Of a stretch of DNA of 24,628 nt, positions 11,090 through 22,040 are shown in pieces (within the stretch, counting starts at the first letter, position 1; every line of letters starts with the position of its first letter). A model generated the notes under the pieces. It saw nothing but the letters and a program-made list of their open reading frames with translations, was not told where the DNA came from and did no database searches. The stretch lies in NCBI RefSeq assembly GCF_000485595.1, contig NW_014577823.1, positions 66,372 through 90,999 of the forward strand. Reading direction: 5' to 3'. A program made the translations under genes and the position numbers. This stretch comes from Priapulus caudatus (taxonomy: Eukaryota > Priapulida > Priapulimorpha > Priapulimorphida > Priapulidae).

Positions 11090-11560
11090 ATAATACTAGT
11101 TTCTAGGATTGCAAAGCTTCGCGAACCTGCCACCCACGCACGATGGCAGCACTGCCGCTGGCAGAATCGACGCGCGTTGGTGGCGGTTTCGTCGGCAGTA
11201 AGTATCAGCTGTACACCGCCGACGTCGCATTCCAGTCGCGAGGTTTAAAAGTGAGTGGACTCAAAGTAGGCTAGCCTTTCACCACCGCTGTTTAATGGGC
11301 AGTGGCCAGGACCTATATATCATCTCTCGCGGTCATCTAGTCTGCACCAAAAAAAAACAAAAAAAAAAATAGTTCGTTCGACTCGCCTTCGCACTCGGAC
11401 GCATCGCTATGCAACGCGGCGACGTGGGAGGAAGTCTAAACAATTTCGCATCGCAGTCTGTTATTGCTATTCGGGCCGGGGGTTTTGCTCGCGGGCTATG
11501 GGTCAGTGGAGATTCGCCGCGGATGCATTCATATTAGCTGCAATTTGACTCGGATTTTGT
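11090..11560. other. GC-rich island with a possible first exon
   Basis: CpG-richer than its flanks. An ATG at 11143 opens a 55-base stretch that ends at a strong donor, GGCA|GTAAGTATC (11198), which could be a first coding exon on the plus strand. No downstream partner exon is seen, so a gene is not claimed. Confidence 0.25.
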
Positions 11561-12350
11561 GGAAATAACTCGCGTTCTTAAACACTTTAAGTCAACTCTT
11601 TTTCTTATTTTTTCTTTATCTAATTATTATACTTTTATCTTCCACATTATTAATTATCTAATTCTCTCATTCTATTATTTTATCTCTAACGTTAATATTT
11701 ATTCTATTTTTAATTATTATTTAATTCATCCGTTTTTTGTCTAAGTATATTGATCTGTATTACTACAATATGTACTGGCTTAATAAATCTTATATTCTAT
11801 AATTCTTCAATTTTGTAATTAATTTTGTGTCTAGTTATAATATTTAACTGGTTTGTTTCGGCTAATATCGAGTTTTTGATGGTGTATCTTGTTTTTGTTA
11901 TGTTGTTTATGGAAGTGGTGTTTATATTTTTGTGGTGTGTGGTGATTTTTATTCATTGTTGTGGGGGTATGGGTGTTATTATTGTGTGGTGTGTGTTTTT
12001 GTAGTTGTTGATTAGGTGTGTTTACAGTGTTGTGTATAGTGATTATTGTGTTTTTAGTGTTTGGGCGTGGGTGGGTCGGGGGTGGTGGCTGCTGGTTTGT
12101 GGTGTTTTGTTTATGTTGTGTGTGGTTGATGTTTCTTGTCCTGGGCGTGTGTGTTCTTGGTTGGCCATTTTGGTTGTTTTCTTGGTTGGTTTGTCTGGAT
12201 TGGTGGGGCGTGGGGGTAGTTGTGGGGGAGTTGGGGGGGTGGGGTGGTCGATGTTGGTGGGTGTTGGGTGTGAGGTTCGTTTTGTGAGCCTTTGGTGTGT
12301 TGTTTTTTCACGCGTGTGTTGTGTGTTTTGTTGGTTTGTTTGGTGGGACG
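11560..12350. other. Strand-asymmetric T-rich then GT-rich block
   Basis: From about 11570 to 11880 the plus strand is mostly T and A. From about 11880 to 12350 it becomes strongly G+T with few C or A, including G runs of up to 7 near 12226-12245. The open frames in it are products of this composition. Confidence 0.7.
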
Positions 12351-13080
12351 ACTGGAACCCCGGTGCGGGGACTGAGGCCCCTCCCCACGGGCGCCCGGGG
12401 CCCGTCAACCCAGTCGCGGCAGCGCCTCCCATCTCCTACGCCACGCGCCGGGGGACCCCCGCTCGCATCGCCCCGTTCCTCATCCCCCACCATTGTACAA
12501 TAACAAGAGAACAGCATTGTGTTATCACTAGCACTTACCGTGAGCCCCGCTGCACTGTGTGCGAAGAACACAGCGATACGAGATATTACAGACTCCATCT
12601 TGACATCCCATAATACCGCGCGTGCGCAATGACACGTGAACGCTAGCATACGACAGCATATCGCCTAATTATCACGTGACGTTAACAATCACGTGACTGA
12701 CGTAATTTATGGCTAACGAGGCCGACATTTAGGAGGAGTGGCGCGTCGCAGTGTAAGAACAACATTCGAACAAGAGAACAGCATATGCGACGGTTGGCAC
12801 TACCTGTGTAGGGTGGAGGGCGTCGCTGAGCGGCTGAACGGTACTTCGTCGCCGAGTGCTCCACTACTTGACACGTAACAGACGACGCGGTCCGATAGCA
12901 CCATCTGTCGGTTCATAACAGAAATAAATACGCGAATCGGGGTGAACTGTATTTTAGTAGTAATGTCTAGTTGTTACATAATTCGGAGATCAGAGATGAA
13001 ATGAAGTTTCTGCTCGATGTCATTTAGCAGTGTTAACTTTAACGTTCTTTAGTTTCGTATTTTTAAGTTTGGTTGGTTAG
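12350..13080. other. GC-rich island with CACGTG pair and a possible minus-strand first exon
   Basis: Very GC-rich at 12350-12480 with GGGCGCCC-type hairpins. On the minus strand an ATG at 12598 begins MESVISRIAVFFAHS..., weakly signal-like, and runs to a donor ACG|GTAAGTG at 12539. No following exon was found. Two copies of ATCACGTGAC lie at 12671-12680 and 12688-12697. Confidence 0.3.
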
Positions 13081-13195
13081 AGGAAAAGAAAGAACTAGTG
13101 AGAATGTGTGTATGGAAAGTAGATGTTTCAAGAATAATACCCACTAAGAATAACAACATAGCATTAAACCAAACCCTAAACCCTAATCCTAGACC

Positions 13196-13420
13196 AACCC
13201 ACACGAGGCGCTCGCTCACACTTATACGCGCACACACACACACACAAACACACACACAGCACAGCACCCACACACCACACGCACACCGCCACAAACCACA
13301 CACACACCACACACAAATACATTAAACCCACACGAGGCGTGTGCCCGCGCCACACAATAATTGCAACAGGGGCTACGCAATGGCATACAAACGCACACAC
13401 ACACACGGCGGGAGCGCACA
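13196..13420. repeat. CA-rich repeats flanked by a 15-bp direct repeat
   Basis: AACCCACACGAGGCG occurs at 13196-13210 and 13325-13339, enclosing CA and CACG repeats. A short AAACCCTAAACCCTAAT lies immediately 5'. Confidence 0.7.
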
Positions 13421-13710
13421 TACGCACGCGACAGCGACAGACGACATGAACGGCCACGAAGACCGACACGGCACACTACGCCGAACGCACAGACATCCAC
13501 ACAAACATATAACCCAAACCCACACTGAGTGCCGACGCTCGCGCACGACAGAATTACGCAAAAAACAAATAATCGGCGTAAGCCACCACAGCACCATTCA
13601 CCACCGTGTTGGTATGTGTGAACTCATTCCACGAATAACGGATGGAGCTTCGGAATGTCTTCTGACAACAGATAAGTAGAGCATATAAAGCGAGCGTCGG
13701 AGGAGTACAA

Positions 13711-13912
13711 TAGAGAGATAGAGAGGGCGCCGTTGGAGAAAACAGACGAGAATAGAGCAAACAGAGGTAGAGGCAGCGTGAGAGATTACATGACGAGAAG
13801 ACGATATGGTAGAGAAAGAGAGATTCGAGGAGTTAGAGATTTAGTAGGAGAATGAGATGTAGAGAGAAAGTGAGAGAGAGTGTGTATGGTGAGAGAGAGA
13901 GAGAGAAGAGAG
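13711..13912. repeat. Purine-rich GA tract
   Basis: Imperfect GAGAGA with TAGAGA units. Sequence to about 14330 beyond it contains nothing recognised except a G-rich run near 14011-14060. Confidence 0.8.
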
Positions 13913-14332
13913 TCGACTTAAGGTTTGCGCGCAAGCACGAAAAAATGTTGCGTGAGTATTGTTGAAACAAATCAAGTGCGGTATTCTTTCATAGGTTTGC
14001 CAAATAAACGGGGGAGGTGGGGGGTGGGTGTGGCGGTAGGGGCGGTGTCGGGGGGTGGGTAGAATAAACAATGATGGAAACCAACAATATGTAAAATCAT
14101 CAATATGATATATGCGGGAAAACTACGGCATATGTGTAGGACACTGGCTGCGGAAACGAAATTTCTTTCTTAACTATTCTCGTACTGAGACGGTATATTG
14201 CCTGTTTGAGTACTCTGTACACTGCGGACGCCTTTCTTCCGAGTAGTAAAAGGGATAAAATATAGGTAATTAATTACATAGCTGTTAGTTTGCCATTATA
14301 ATCTATGACTAGTTGTTGACTGCTCCGACGGT

Positions 14333-14606
14333 GGTACCTCTCTCTCTCTGTCGTCGGTTTATGGCCTATCGGACCTCTCCCTACTCCTCCTCTCTCGGCT
14401 CTCTCTCTCTCATCGCTCTCTCTTCTCTCCCTCTTCTCTCTCTCTTCTCCTAGCCGCTTTCTCTCGCGGTCTGCTCTCTCATCGGCGGGCTCTCCTCCTC
14501 TGCTCTCTCTCCTCTCTCTCTCCTCTTCTCTCGCTCTTCGCGTCTCTCGCGTCTCTCTTTCTCCTCTCTCTTTCTCTCCATCTCTCTCGTCTCTCTCTCT
14601 GCGCCC

Positions 14607-14649
<43 letters not shown>

Positions 14650-14735
14650 CTCTCTCTTCTCTCTCTCCATCTCTCGCCTCTCCTCTCTCTCTCTTTGTTT
14701 TCGCCTTTCTCTTTCTCCTCCTCTCTCGCACTCCT
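14333..14735. repeat. Long CT (pyrimidine) array
   Basis: About 400 bp of CTCTCT, TCTCTC and CTCCTC words. The Arg/Glu-rich open frames on the minus strand are repeat products. Confidence 0.9.
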
Positions 14736-14739
14736 GCTG

Positions 14740-16085
14740 GTACATCGCGGGCATGCGCTAGCTCCTAGATTTATCTCCCCTTGTCCCTCGTCTCGCTATC
14801 TTCTTTAGTCTGCCTCTCACTCTCAGTCTCCATACTTCTCTGATTTCTCTTCTCTACCGCTGATTTCAGATTCGTTTTATCCTTGCAAAAATTACCACCT
14901 GCGGCTTACACCTTCTGGTAACACTATCTCGGCTCACACTCTCTACGGCACACTTTTCCGGTATTACCTAGCTCTCCTCCCGTCTCTCCTGAAGCACACT
15001 TTCGACGGCTCATTACATCCTACACACGCATCGGTCCCATCCTTCGTCCATCCTAAAGCCTCACCCGTCTCTCTCTTCTTTTCTCTCTGCTCTCTCTCTC
15101 TCTCATGCTCTGCCACTCATCTCTCTCTCTCTGTCTCTCTCTCTTCGTCTCTTCTCCTCTCTCTCTCGTTCGCTCTCTTCTCTCTTTCCCTCGCAGCCCA
15201 CCTATTCTAATTATTTAATTCATTCCACGTACACGGTCGTAGACCGATCACGTTTTCACGACCGCTCCCCTCGAGGTCAACTTAACTAAACCAGCTCTTC
15301 TTTGCGACACCATACGCTTTAGTTAACTAGGGTTCTATCTCGTCCACAGCCAATCCTTTGAAATATTTTTAGGAACTATCAAATTGATTGTCACTACGCC
15401 TATGTAGCTCATAAAATGCCTGTTAATTAGATCGTATCTAAGTATTAACATAGCTTAGTTAATTATTAGGCTTGATATTATATATTACGCATTTATATTG
15501 GTTATTATCACATTATATTAGCTTAATCAGAGTTCGTAAGTTTAGTGAAAGTAACTGTTATGTTTACGTTTTGCATTACGCTTACGTTCATTGAGCGTGC
15601 GAAGTTGTTGGCTTGCCTTGGTGTGTGGTGTGTGAATTCAGGAAACGTGCATGTAGTGTGTGATAGTGTGTGTGATAGGTGTGTGTTGTGATGTTCGTGT
15701 GTGATGTATGTATACTGTCTGTCCGCTCATTGCATGTCACTGTGTTTGTTTAATTCCCTCACATATTGTTTTTGAAGCCGCCTTATCCCGGAAGCTGATT
15801 GGTTGAGGGCTAAGTCCCCATGAAATCACCCAGGCGGATAGGGACGATTGTGGTACTATCATTCTAACCTCGGCGTCAATAAGGCATCAACAATTATTAC
15901 ACGAAATCTACTTGCAAGGTTAAAGCACTTAACAACAACGTAATACATCTCACCTACATCAGTTTCAACCCCGAACTATTAGGTGCGGCGAGTAGGACCT
16001 TACTTTTGTCAAGAGCACCCCGCTTGTAAATTTTTATTTTCTGGCGATATCAACAGTATTTACACGGAAATTATGTGAAAAATAA
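14740..16085. other. Intergenic with second CT array
   Basis: A CT array runs at about 15066-15190. Positions 15190-16085 are AT-rich with a short TGTG-rich patch at 15615-15710. No gene or RNA seen. Confidence 0.5.
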
Positions 16086-16089
16086 TTAA

Positions 16090-16120
16090 TGATAGTGGTA
16101 GTAGCAGTAGCATTAGTAGT

Positions 16121-16163
<43 letters not shown>

Positions 16164-16225
16164 TAGTAGTAGTAGTATAGTAGTAGTAGTATAGTAGTAG
16201 TGGTGGTGGTGGTGGTGGTAATGAT
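16090..16225. repeat. (CAG)n / (TAG)n / (TGG)n triplet array
   Basis: A pure CAG run at about 16121-16157 grades into AGTAGTAT units and then a TGG run at 16198-16218. Confidence 0.92.
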
Positions 16226-16269
16226 AAAAAAAAAAAATTGTGACAGGTGAAATCAAATAAACGCAAATG

Positions 16270-16759
16270 CTCGGTTTAGATTTTATATTTACTGTTAGTG
16301 TAAACATATTACAATATATTATTACAAATATACAAATATATAAACGAGTAATGATGGCCCGACGTTGTCACAATTGCTTATCACTTGTAAATCATTGGTT
16401 CGCATTGTTGCCTCGGGTTGTATAAACATCCCGGTTATACGACTTTACATGTAGTTACGTTACTCAAGAGTACTACACCCACGCCCCGCTCCTAGCGAGC
16501 ATGTGCCCGGATGTTGATCACGTGACGTCGTCTGCGCGTTTCTCGCAGATGAGAAATGGAACGCGAACGATTAGAGGTATTAGAGAAAATAATACGTCCG
16601 GAAAAAAGCGCAAGAGTCCAATCTTGGCCCCGTTTCTGTAATAACTGTTGTTGATATTCACAATTACTTCGATTTAATTTACGATACACATGCAAAAAGG
16701 TTGCTAAATTAGTAATTAGGTCGATTACGTGACGATGACGTCATGGCTGTTACTGCCCT
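16270..16759 (-). other. Probable 3' UTR of member B
   Basis: It shares the block around 16320-16385, including TTGTCACAATTGCTT at 16365-16379, with the corresponding region of member A. A TGACGTCA palindrome lies just past the stop at 16736-16743, and a CACGTG site lies at 16519-16524. No canonical AATAAA is seen in the minus orientation close to the conserved block, only AT-rich variants such as AATATAAAA near 16285. Confidence 0.4.
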
Positions 16760-17975
16760 CTACCACTTTTGGTAGCTTTTGCGCATTGGCTGAGGAACTT
16801 GGCTGCGTGGTCCGGAGTGGACGGGGAGAGAGTCCAGCTTGACCGGGGCGAAGCGGATCTGTCCGTTGTTGTTCCTCTCGAATCCGTACGTCGCTCCCTG
16901 ACTGGTGCTGCCATCTCCGCTCGCCTGCTGCTTGAACTGCTGGGTGGCGTCCTGGGAGGCGGTGCGAGAGGCAGACAACTCGATGCCGGCTTCTCCGTTG
17001 CCGCTGCCTTCCTTCGAGGCCGAGCTGGTCTCCGTCTGGCGGGCGGATCCGGATCGGAATCGACGGCCGATGACGATCTGCTCGGTCTGTGCGGCGTTGA
17101 TTGCCTCACGGGGAGCGAGAGCCTGGGCGGCGTTCCTCCAGTTGTTGAAGTCGAAAGCCTCGACGTTGATGTACGTGTTGCCGAAGTTGTCGAAACCGAA
17201 GGCGCTGGCGTCGATGTTGGCGAAGTTGTTGGGGTCGATGTTTCCACCTTGAGCCATACCGAAGCCTGAACGACGGGGCACATAGAGAAAGAGAGATAGG
17301 AAGGTGGGTGTGAGCATAATCTATGATTATTTACGAAGGAATCGCATAGGATTACAGAAAAGATATACTGTAAGGTCCTGTGATTCATTATGTATACATA
17401 TATACAGAAGATATCAGAACTATGATGTACAGAATCTCTCACACACAGCACGGACACACTCTCGAACGGATGAAAGCACGCCCGCACGCACGCACGCACG
17501 CACGGATACACGCACACAGGCACGCACACACGCACGCACGGATACACGCACGCTCGCAGACACTTTATCACTTATCGCTTTTATTTTTGTAATGTTTTAG
17601 TAGTAGTAGTAGTTTATGACATAACATTTGGTCGCTTTGTTACTTACCGGAACTGATACCGGAACTGATACTGCCTCCTCCGAAGCTGCCGCCACGAGCG
17701 CCACCAGCGCTGAATCCACCGCCGCGAGCGCCACCAGCGCTGAATCCACCGACACGAGCGCCACCAGCGCTGAATCCACCGACACGAGCGCCACCAGCGC
17801 TGAATCCACCGACGCGTCCAGCGCCACCGGAAACGACCTGCCTGACTTGCGCGCCACCTGTTCTAAACCCGCCTCCTCCTCCTCCTCCTCCTCTTCCTCC
17901 TCCTCCTTGTCGGTAACTACCGCACATTGCCTGGGCCACGCAGGCCAGCAGGATTGCTGATACGAAGATCTTCAT
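16760..17975 (-). CDS. Member B: secreted Gly-rich protein with conserved C-terminal domain (two coding exons)
   Basis: Exon 1 runs 17975-17648 and exon 2 runs 17265-16760, giving 277 aa and a TAG stop. The intron (17647-17266, 382 bp) has donor CCG|GTAAGTA and acceptor TTCAG|GCTTC, with phase and Gly split as in member A. Residues 1-16 (MKIFVSAILLACVAQA) are a signal peptide identical to that of A. Residues 19-109 are Gly-rich and include about four in-frame copies of a 10-residue unit, GGFSAGGARV. Exon 2 carries YINVEAFDF (141-149) and IVIGRRF (173-179), followed by a Ser/Gln/Asn-rich tail. From the NNF motif to SQVP (about 145 residues) it differs from A at about ten positions. The C-termini differ (RKSYQKW here, TSQKSY in A). 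A strong acceptor, TTTCTACAG, lies one base 5' of the ATG. The product is probably an extracellular structural protein; function is not known. Confidence 0.85.
17475..17555. repeat. CACG tetranucleotide repeat
   Basis: Two blocks of ACGC repeats separated by GGATACACGC, upstream of member B exon 2, in its coding intron and the flanking sequence. Confidence 0.7.
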
Positions 17976-18188
17976 TCTGTAGAAAGAGAATATGAGTGTG
18001 TCATGCACACTGAGGTACAGGCACACGCCAGTAACAGCCGCTAAAGTGTAAATGTATACTTACGGGTTAAAACACTACTACACTACTCTACTCTACAATA
18101 CTACTACACTACTATACTTTAACGTCATATCCATACATACAAACCGTAACATAAACGTGTATACATAACAGGCAAACTAAATACAAAC

Positions 18189-18300
18189 AAACACGCACGC
18201 AAACACACATGCAAACACACACGCAAACACACACGAGCAAAGACACGCACGCGCGCACACAAAAACGCACGCACACAATCACCACACACGCATGCAACAC
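18189..18300. repeat. CAAACA / CACG repeats in the 5' intron of member B
   Basis: Repeated ACACACGCAAAC-like units. Confidence 0.7.
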
Positions 18301-18390
18301 ATCGTCATCAACAAACTCATCGTCATCACTCCCAACCATGTATCTCGGCTGGCACATTCTCCCCACACGACCGTCTCCGAAGACTCATAC

Positions 18391-18478
18391 CTTCTCGTAT
18401 TGGCGTCCTTTAGTATTGAGCAAAAAAACAGCAGCAGGAACGACGACGAGCCTCGGTCTACAAGTGTGAAGCAGTTGT
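18391..18478 (-). promoter_or_regulatory. Candidate 5'-UTR exon of member B with TATA box upstream
   Basis: On the minus strand a strong donor, GAGAAG|GTATGAGT, ends an exon at 18391. With the acceptor at 17977 this would define a 414-bp intron ending one base before the member B start codon. A TATA-like TTATAAC lies at 18510-18504, about 30 bases 5' of a plausible start at GCACAAC near 18478. A second TATA-like site, TATATAG, lies at 18616-18610 and would give a longer leader. The donor, acceptor and TATA are visible; the transcript is inferred. Confidence 0.4.
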
Positions 18479-18634
18479 GCGACGACGGACGGTCGTAGCC
18501 GACGTTATAAGCCGACACGAGCGGACGCTGACCCGCGGACGCTATCTCGGTTAGCCATCTGCACAGCAAAGCTTGTTGCAGCGCAAGCTTCACTGGTCAA
18601 CGTGGCTGGCTATATAGATCAGTGTGCCCAGGAC

Positions 18635-19110
18635 GCGCGGGGGGTGAGGGCGATGGGTGGGTGCGTGGGCTGATGATTGGGTGGGTGCGTGAGCTGATGA
18701 GGGGGATTGCAGGTGGATTAATGATTAAGTGGGTGGTGCGTGGTCTAATAGGCGACAGGGTGCATTGATTATTGAGTGGGTGGTTGGTTGGTTCAGGGGT
18801 GAGAGCGATGGGTGGGTGAGTGGACTAATGAGTGGGTGGATGGGTGAGTGGGTTAGAGCGAAGGGTCTGTGCAGTGAATGAAGGTATTTCATTGATGGGA
18901 CTATAGCGATGGGTGGGTTGGTATGTGGGAGGATAAATTAGTGGTTGGTTGAGGCGGGGATATTTGATAGGTGGGCGTAGAGTTGGTTGGAAGGGTCGGT
19001 GTAGGTTGGGTACGATGATTAGGTAAGATGGTGCATCGTTGAGGTTAGATCGTCTGTTTATGTTGTATGTTATTGTTAGTGGTCGGGTGTATGGGAGGGT
19101 GGGTGGAAGG
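18635..19110. repeat. Degenerate GGGTGGGTG array
   Basis: Many GGGTGGGTG, GTGGGTGG and GGTTGGTT words separated by CTAATGA or TTAATGA spacers. It lies directly upstream of the candidate member B promoter. Confidence 0.75.
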
Positions 19111-19139
19111 AGGTCGAGCTATATGAGATGGGCGGAAGA

Positions 19140-19385
19140 GGCTAAAACACTTCAGCTTCTAGTCAAAAACTGCAGTTTCACATCCTAACAAACATCACGG
19201 CTTCATGCAAACACTGCTTCTACCGCCCAATAGGTCGGTACAGGTAATATAGTACCACTATCTATATGTCCCGTTCCTGACCCAAACACTGCTGCTGATC
19301 CAGCCCTATTAGTCACTACAGCTTTTGTTACCACGCTAAGCCTGACCCAAACACCGATTTTCCTCCATTATTGTTAAGACCTTTT
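19140..19385. repeat. Degenerate 65-75 bp tandem repeat
   Basis: CAAACACTGCT-like anchors at 19208 and 19283, and CAAACACCG at 19348, are each preceded by CCTGACC or a similar word. An earlier AACACTTCAGCTTCTAGTCA near 19145 may be a fourth unit. Units 2 and 3 share further bases, CC.ATAG/ATTAG followed by ..TACAG. Confidence 0.5.
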
Positions 19386-19604
19386 CAATTCATTTCATTT
19401 TAGCCACCACGCACCGCCTTACCACTGCAGTCCCCAGCCAACCCCCCCCCTCCCACCGCTTAAACATTGTACCCTCTCCTTCCACCCACCCTAAAGAAAA
19501 CAACGCAGATATCTATACCTCGCGTTCCTCCCTCCTCCTGCGTTTACGAGGTATCTTGATTCGCACGGTAAGCACCGTAGAGTACACTCTGTATATCTCT
19601 CACA

Positions 19605-19676
19605 ACCCCCACCCCAGCGCCCACCCCACCCATCCCAGCCCCACCCCACCACACGCACCGCACCCGCACCTGCGAC
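19605..19676. repeat. CCCCACC array
   Basis: CCCCACCCC and CCCACCCA units, with four or more C-runs of 3-4. The complement has potential to form a G-quadruplex. Confidence 0.7.
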
Positions 19677-19840
19677 CGCGGAGAGGAGCCTGGTCGGTCC
19701 ACCGCTCCCCCAAATCCACGGACACCTAACGCGCTGTATCCTGCAGAAAAAAAATAGCATGCCGTCTGCCCTTGATCGGTCTTATACGGCTTTATTAGCA
19801 ATCAAGAGCGCATGAATGCGTCTAGGCGATGGTGGCCGAG

Positions 19841-19916
19841 AGAGGGGAGAGAGAGAGAGAGGGGGGTAGGAGGGGAAAGGGGGAAGGGGAGGGCGGAGGG
19901 GGGAGCGAGGGGGCCA
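19841..19916. repeat. G/A purine tract with many G-runs
   Basis: GAGAGA, then AGGGG, GGGGGG and GGGAAGGGG words. Confidence 0.8.
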
Positions 19917-19976
19917 GAGTGAAGCTGATCAGTAGTTGAGTTATCGGTTACTTGGGAAATATTTCGGTAGATTGGT

Positions 19977-20225
19977 GCGTGTGATGTGTGCAGTGTACAG
20001 TGTGGCGTTGTGTGTGTGTGTGGCGTAGTGTGTGGACGTGTGCGTGTGCTGCTGTGCGTGTGCGTGTGGCGTGTGCGTTTGTGCGTGTGCGTGTGGATGT
20101 GCGTGTGCGTGTGCGTGTGCAGTGGTGCGTGTAGCGATAGTGCGGGAGGGTGCGCCGTCGCGCGTGGGCGCGTAGCGCGTGGTGTGTGCGTGTGTGTGTG
20201 TGTGTGGGTGTGTGTGGTGTGTGTA

Positions 20226-20271
<46 letters not shown>

Positions 20272-20290
20272 TGTGTGTGTGTGTACATGT
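19977..20290. repeat. (TG)n / CGTG array
   Basis: GTGTGCGTG repeats that grade into pure TG at 20190-20285. Confidence 0.92.
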
Positions 20291-20384
20291 GTCGCTTCCA
20301 TTACGTGTGGCTGGAGTAGATTGGAATCCAATGCGAGCGCCGTTAAACGCGTGAGAGGGGAATTGCCTCTAAACTTTTACCCTA

Positions 20385-21000
20385 GAGGCAAGAGAGAATA
20401 AAAGAAAAGAGAGAAAGGGAAAAGATAGAATTAGATTGAGAAAGATACAGGAATAGCGAGATAGAGAGCAGCGCGCGCCGAGAGAAGAAGTGAGTGAGAG
20501 AGAGGGACAAAGCGAAAGTGAAAGAAATGAGAGCAAGAGAAAAAAGAGTTAGTATGGAGAAAAGATACAGGGATATCGCGAACAAGCGGAGAGAGAGAGA
20601 GAGAAAAAAAAGAGAGAGAGAGTGAGAGAGAGAGAGAGATAAGAAAGAGAGAGAGAGAGAGAGAGAAGAGAGAAGTGAGAAGAGAGGAGAGAGAGAGAGG
20701 AAGAGAGAGAAGAGACAAGAGCAGGAGAGGTGCCAATGATAGTGATGCAGTAGCATAGAGTGAGAGCAGAAAGAGAGCAAGAGAAGTAAGAACTATGTTT
20801 ATATATGTAAAGTGTATATATAATAGATTTCACATATAACGAAGAGATTGTGAGGTGGCAAAAAAGGACAAAAGCGAGAAGAAATAAAGCAGAAAAGTAG
20901 AAAGGGAGAGAGAGCAAGGAGAGAAGAGAGAGGGGAAGAGACAAGCGAGAAGAGAGATAGATAGAGAGAGAAAGAGAAGGAGAGAGAGAGTAGAGGTGAG
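20385..21000. repeat. 600-bp purine-rich (GA)n block
   Basis: Near-continuous AGAGAG with GAAAGAG words, broken at 20730-20860 by non-repetitive sequence. The Ser/Leu-rich open frames on the minus strand are repeat products. Confidence 0.9.
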
Positions 21001-21508
21001 GTAGGCCCGTCGTCCTGTGTGCCTGGCATGCTGTCTGGTAACACATAACATTGGTCAGCGGTGCTCGCATGTAGCCCTTCCGCCGCTGCGATTACTGAGC
21101 GCGCGGCGATGTGACATGCTTATCGAAACTCAATTTCACGACAATCGCTTCGATTTCCGCGCAGTAACAGATAATATCGCACCGCACATCGCACATATAA
21201 ATAGCGCACCCCAGCGTTCGATGAGAGGCATAATACCGCACGCGAGGGCGAGCGCCAGCTAATAATAGCAATGAATTAGTTTTCATTGTTGTTCGTGGCA
21301 ACGCGGATGTTTGGTGAACCGAAGCTCGTCAACCGTTAACGTTCCGATTGACTGCTATCTCGGGGAAATTGGTTTTTTTCAGTCCCGGCCTCACGTAATA
21401 CATGCTAACTACAGGTTCTTTCGCTAAACTATGAAATTTAAATATTTGGGTGATATTCGTAAAATCAGCCAGGTGATGACAACAAGACCGCGCAACTCAG
21501 CAACACAC
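21000..21508. other. Intergenic, no gene recognised
   Basis: Unique-looking, moderately GC-rich sequence between GA and CA arrays. No coding region or RNA is supported. Confidence 0.4.
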
Positions 21509-21754
21509 CGCGCGCGCGCACACACATTGCACACACTCGACGCACAGACACCACTACACACAAGGCACACACACACACACACACACCACACACACACACA
21601 CACAAAGCACGACACAGCACACACACACACACATCACACACACACACACCACACATCACACACACATCACACACAGACAACACAACACACACACACATGC
21701 ATTCCACACACGCACACACAGCACACACCACTCACACACCAACGGTAACGCGTG

Positions 21755-21804
<50 letters not shown>
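21508..21804. repeat. (CA)n followed by (TA)n
   Basis: CA repeats with CACT and CATC breaks, then a pure AT run of about 39 bp at 21766-21804. Confidence 0.95.
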
Positions 21805-21807
<3 letters not shown>

Positions 21808-22040
21808 ATATAATCAGTACTGGTAGCTGTTTGTGTTGATATTTAGGTCGCCAGCTAATTATATCACGCGTGGTTTGCTCTTAATTTTTCCACAATTCTT
21901 CGGCCGCTTAGTGGACCTACTTTCCGCACCGCGGCCCTGTACTAGGGTCTGTATACGCGTCATTTTTAGTTCCGCTAGTAGCTGAGTAGTTCAGTTTAGC
22001 GCTTGTCGATGGCTCATTGATTTTGTTCCACCCAGTACGG

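Noticed and set aside
13165-13195. Telomere
   Set aside because: Only about two AACCCT-like units are present, far too few for a telomere or an interstitial telomeric block.
14274-14754. Arg/Glu-rich minus-strand frames
   Set aside because: They are products of the CT/GA array; the same holds for the Ser/Leu-rich frames at 20382-21070.
16769-17269. Plus-strand 166-aa frame, repeated at 23324-23791
   Set aside because: It is antisense to exon 2 of members B and A. Its similarity between the two places follows from the sense-strand duplication.
17628-17960. Plus-strand Ala/Thr/Ser repeat protein
   Set aside because: It is antisense to the Gly-rich repeats of member B exon 1; the matching frame at 24080-24409 is antisense to member A.
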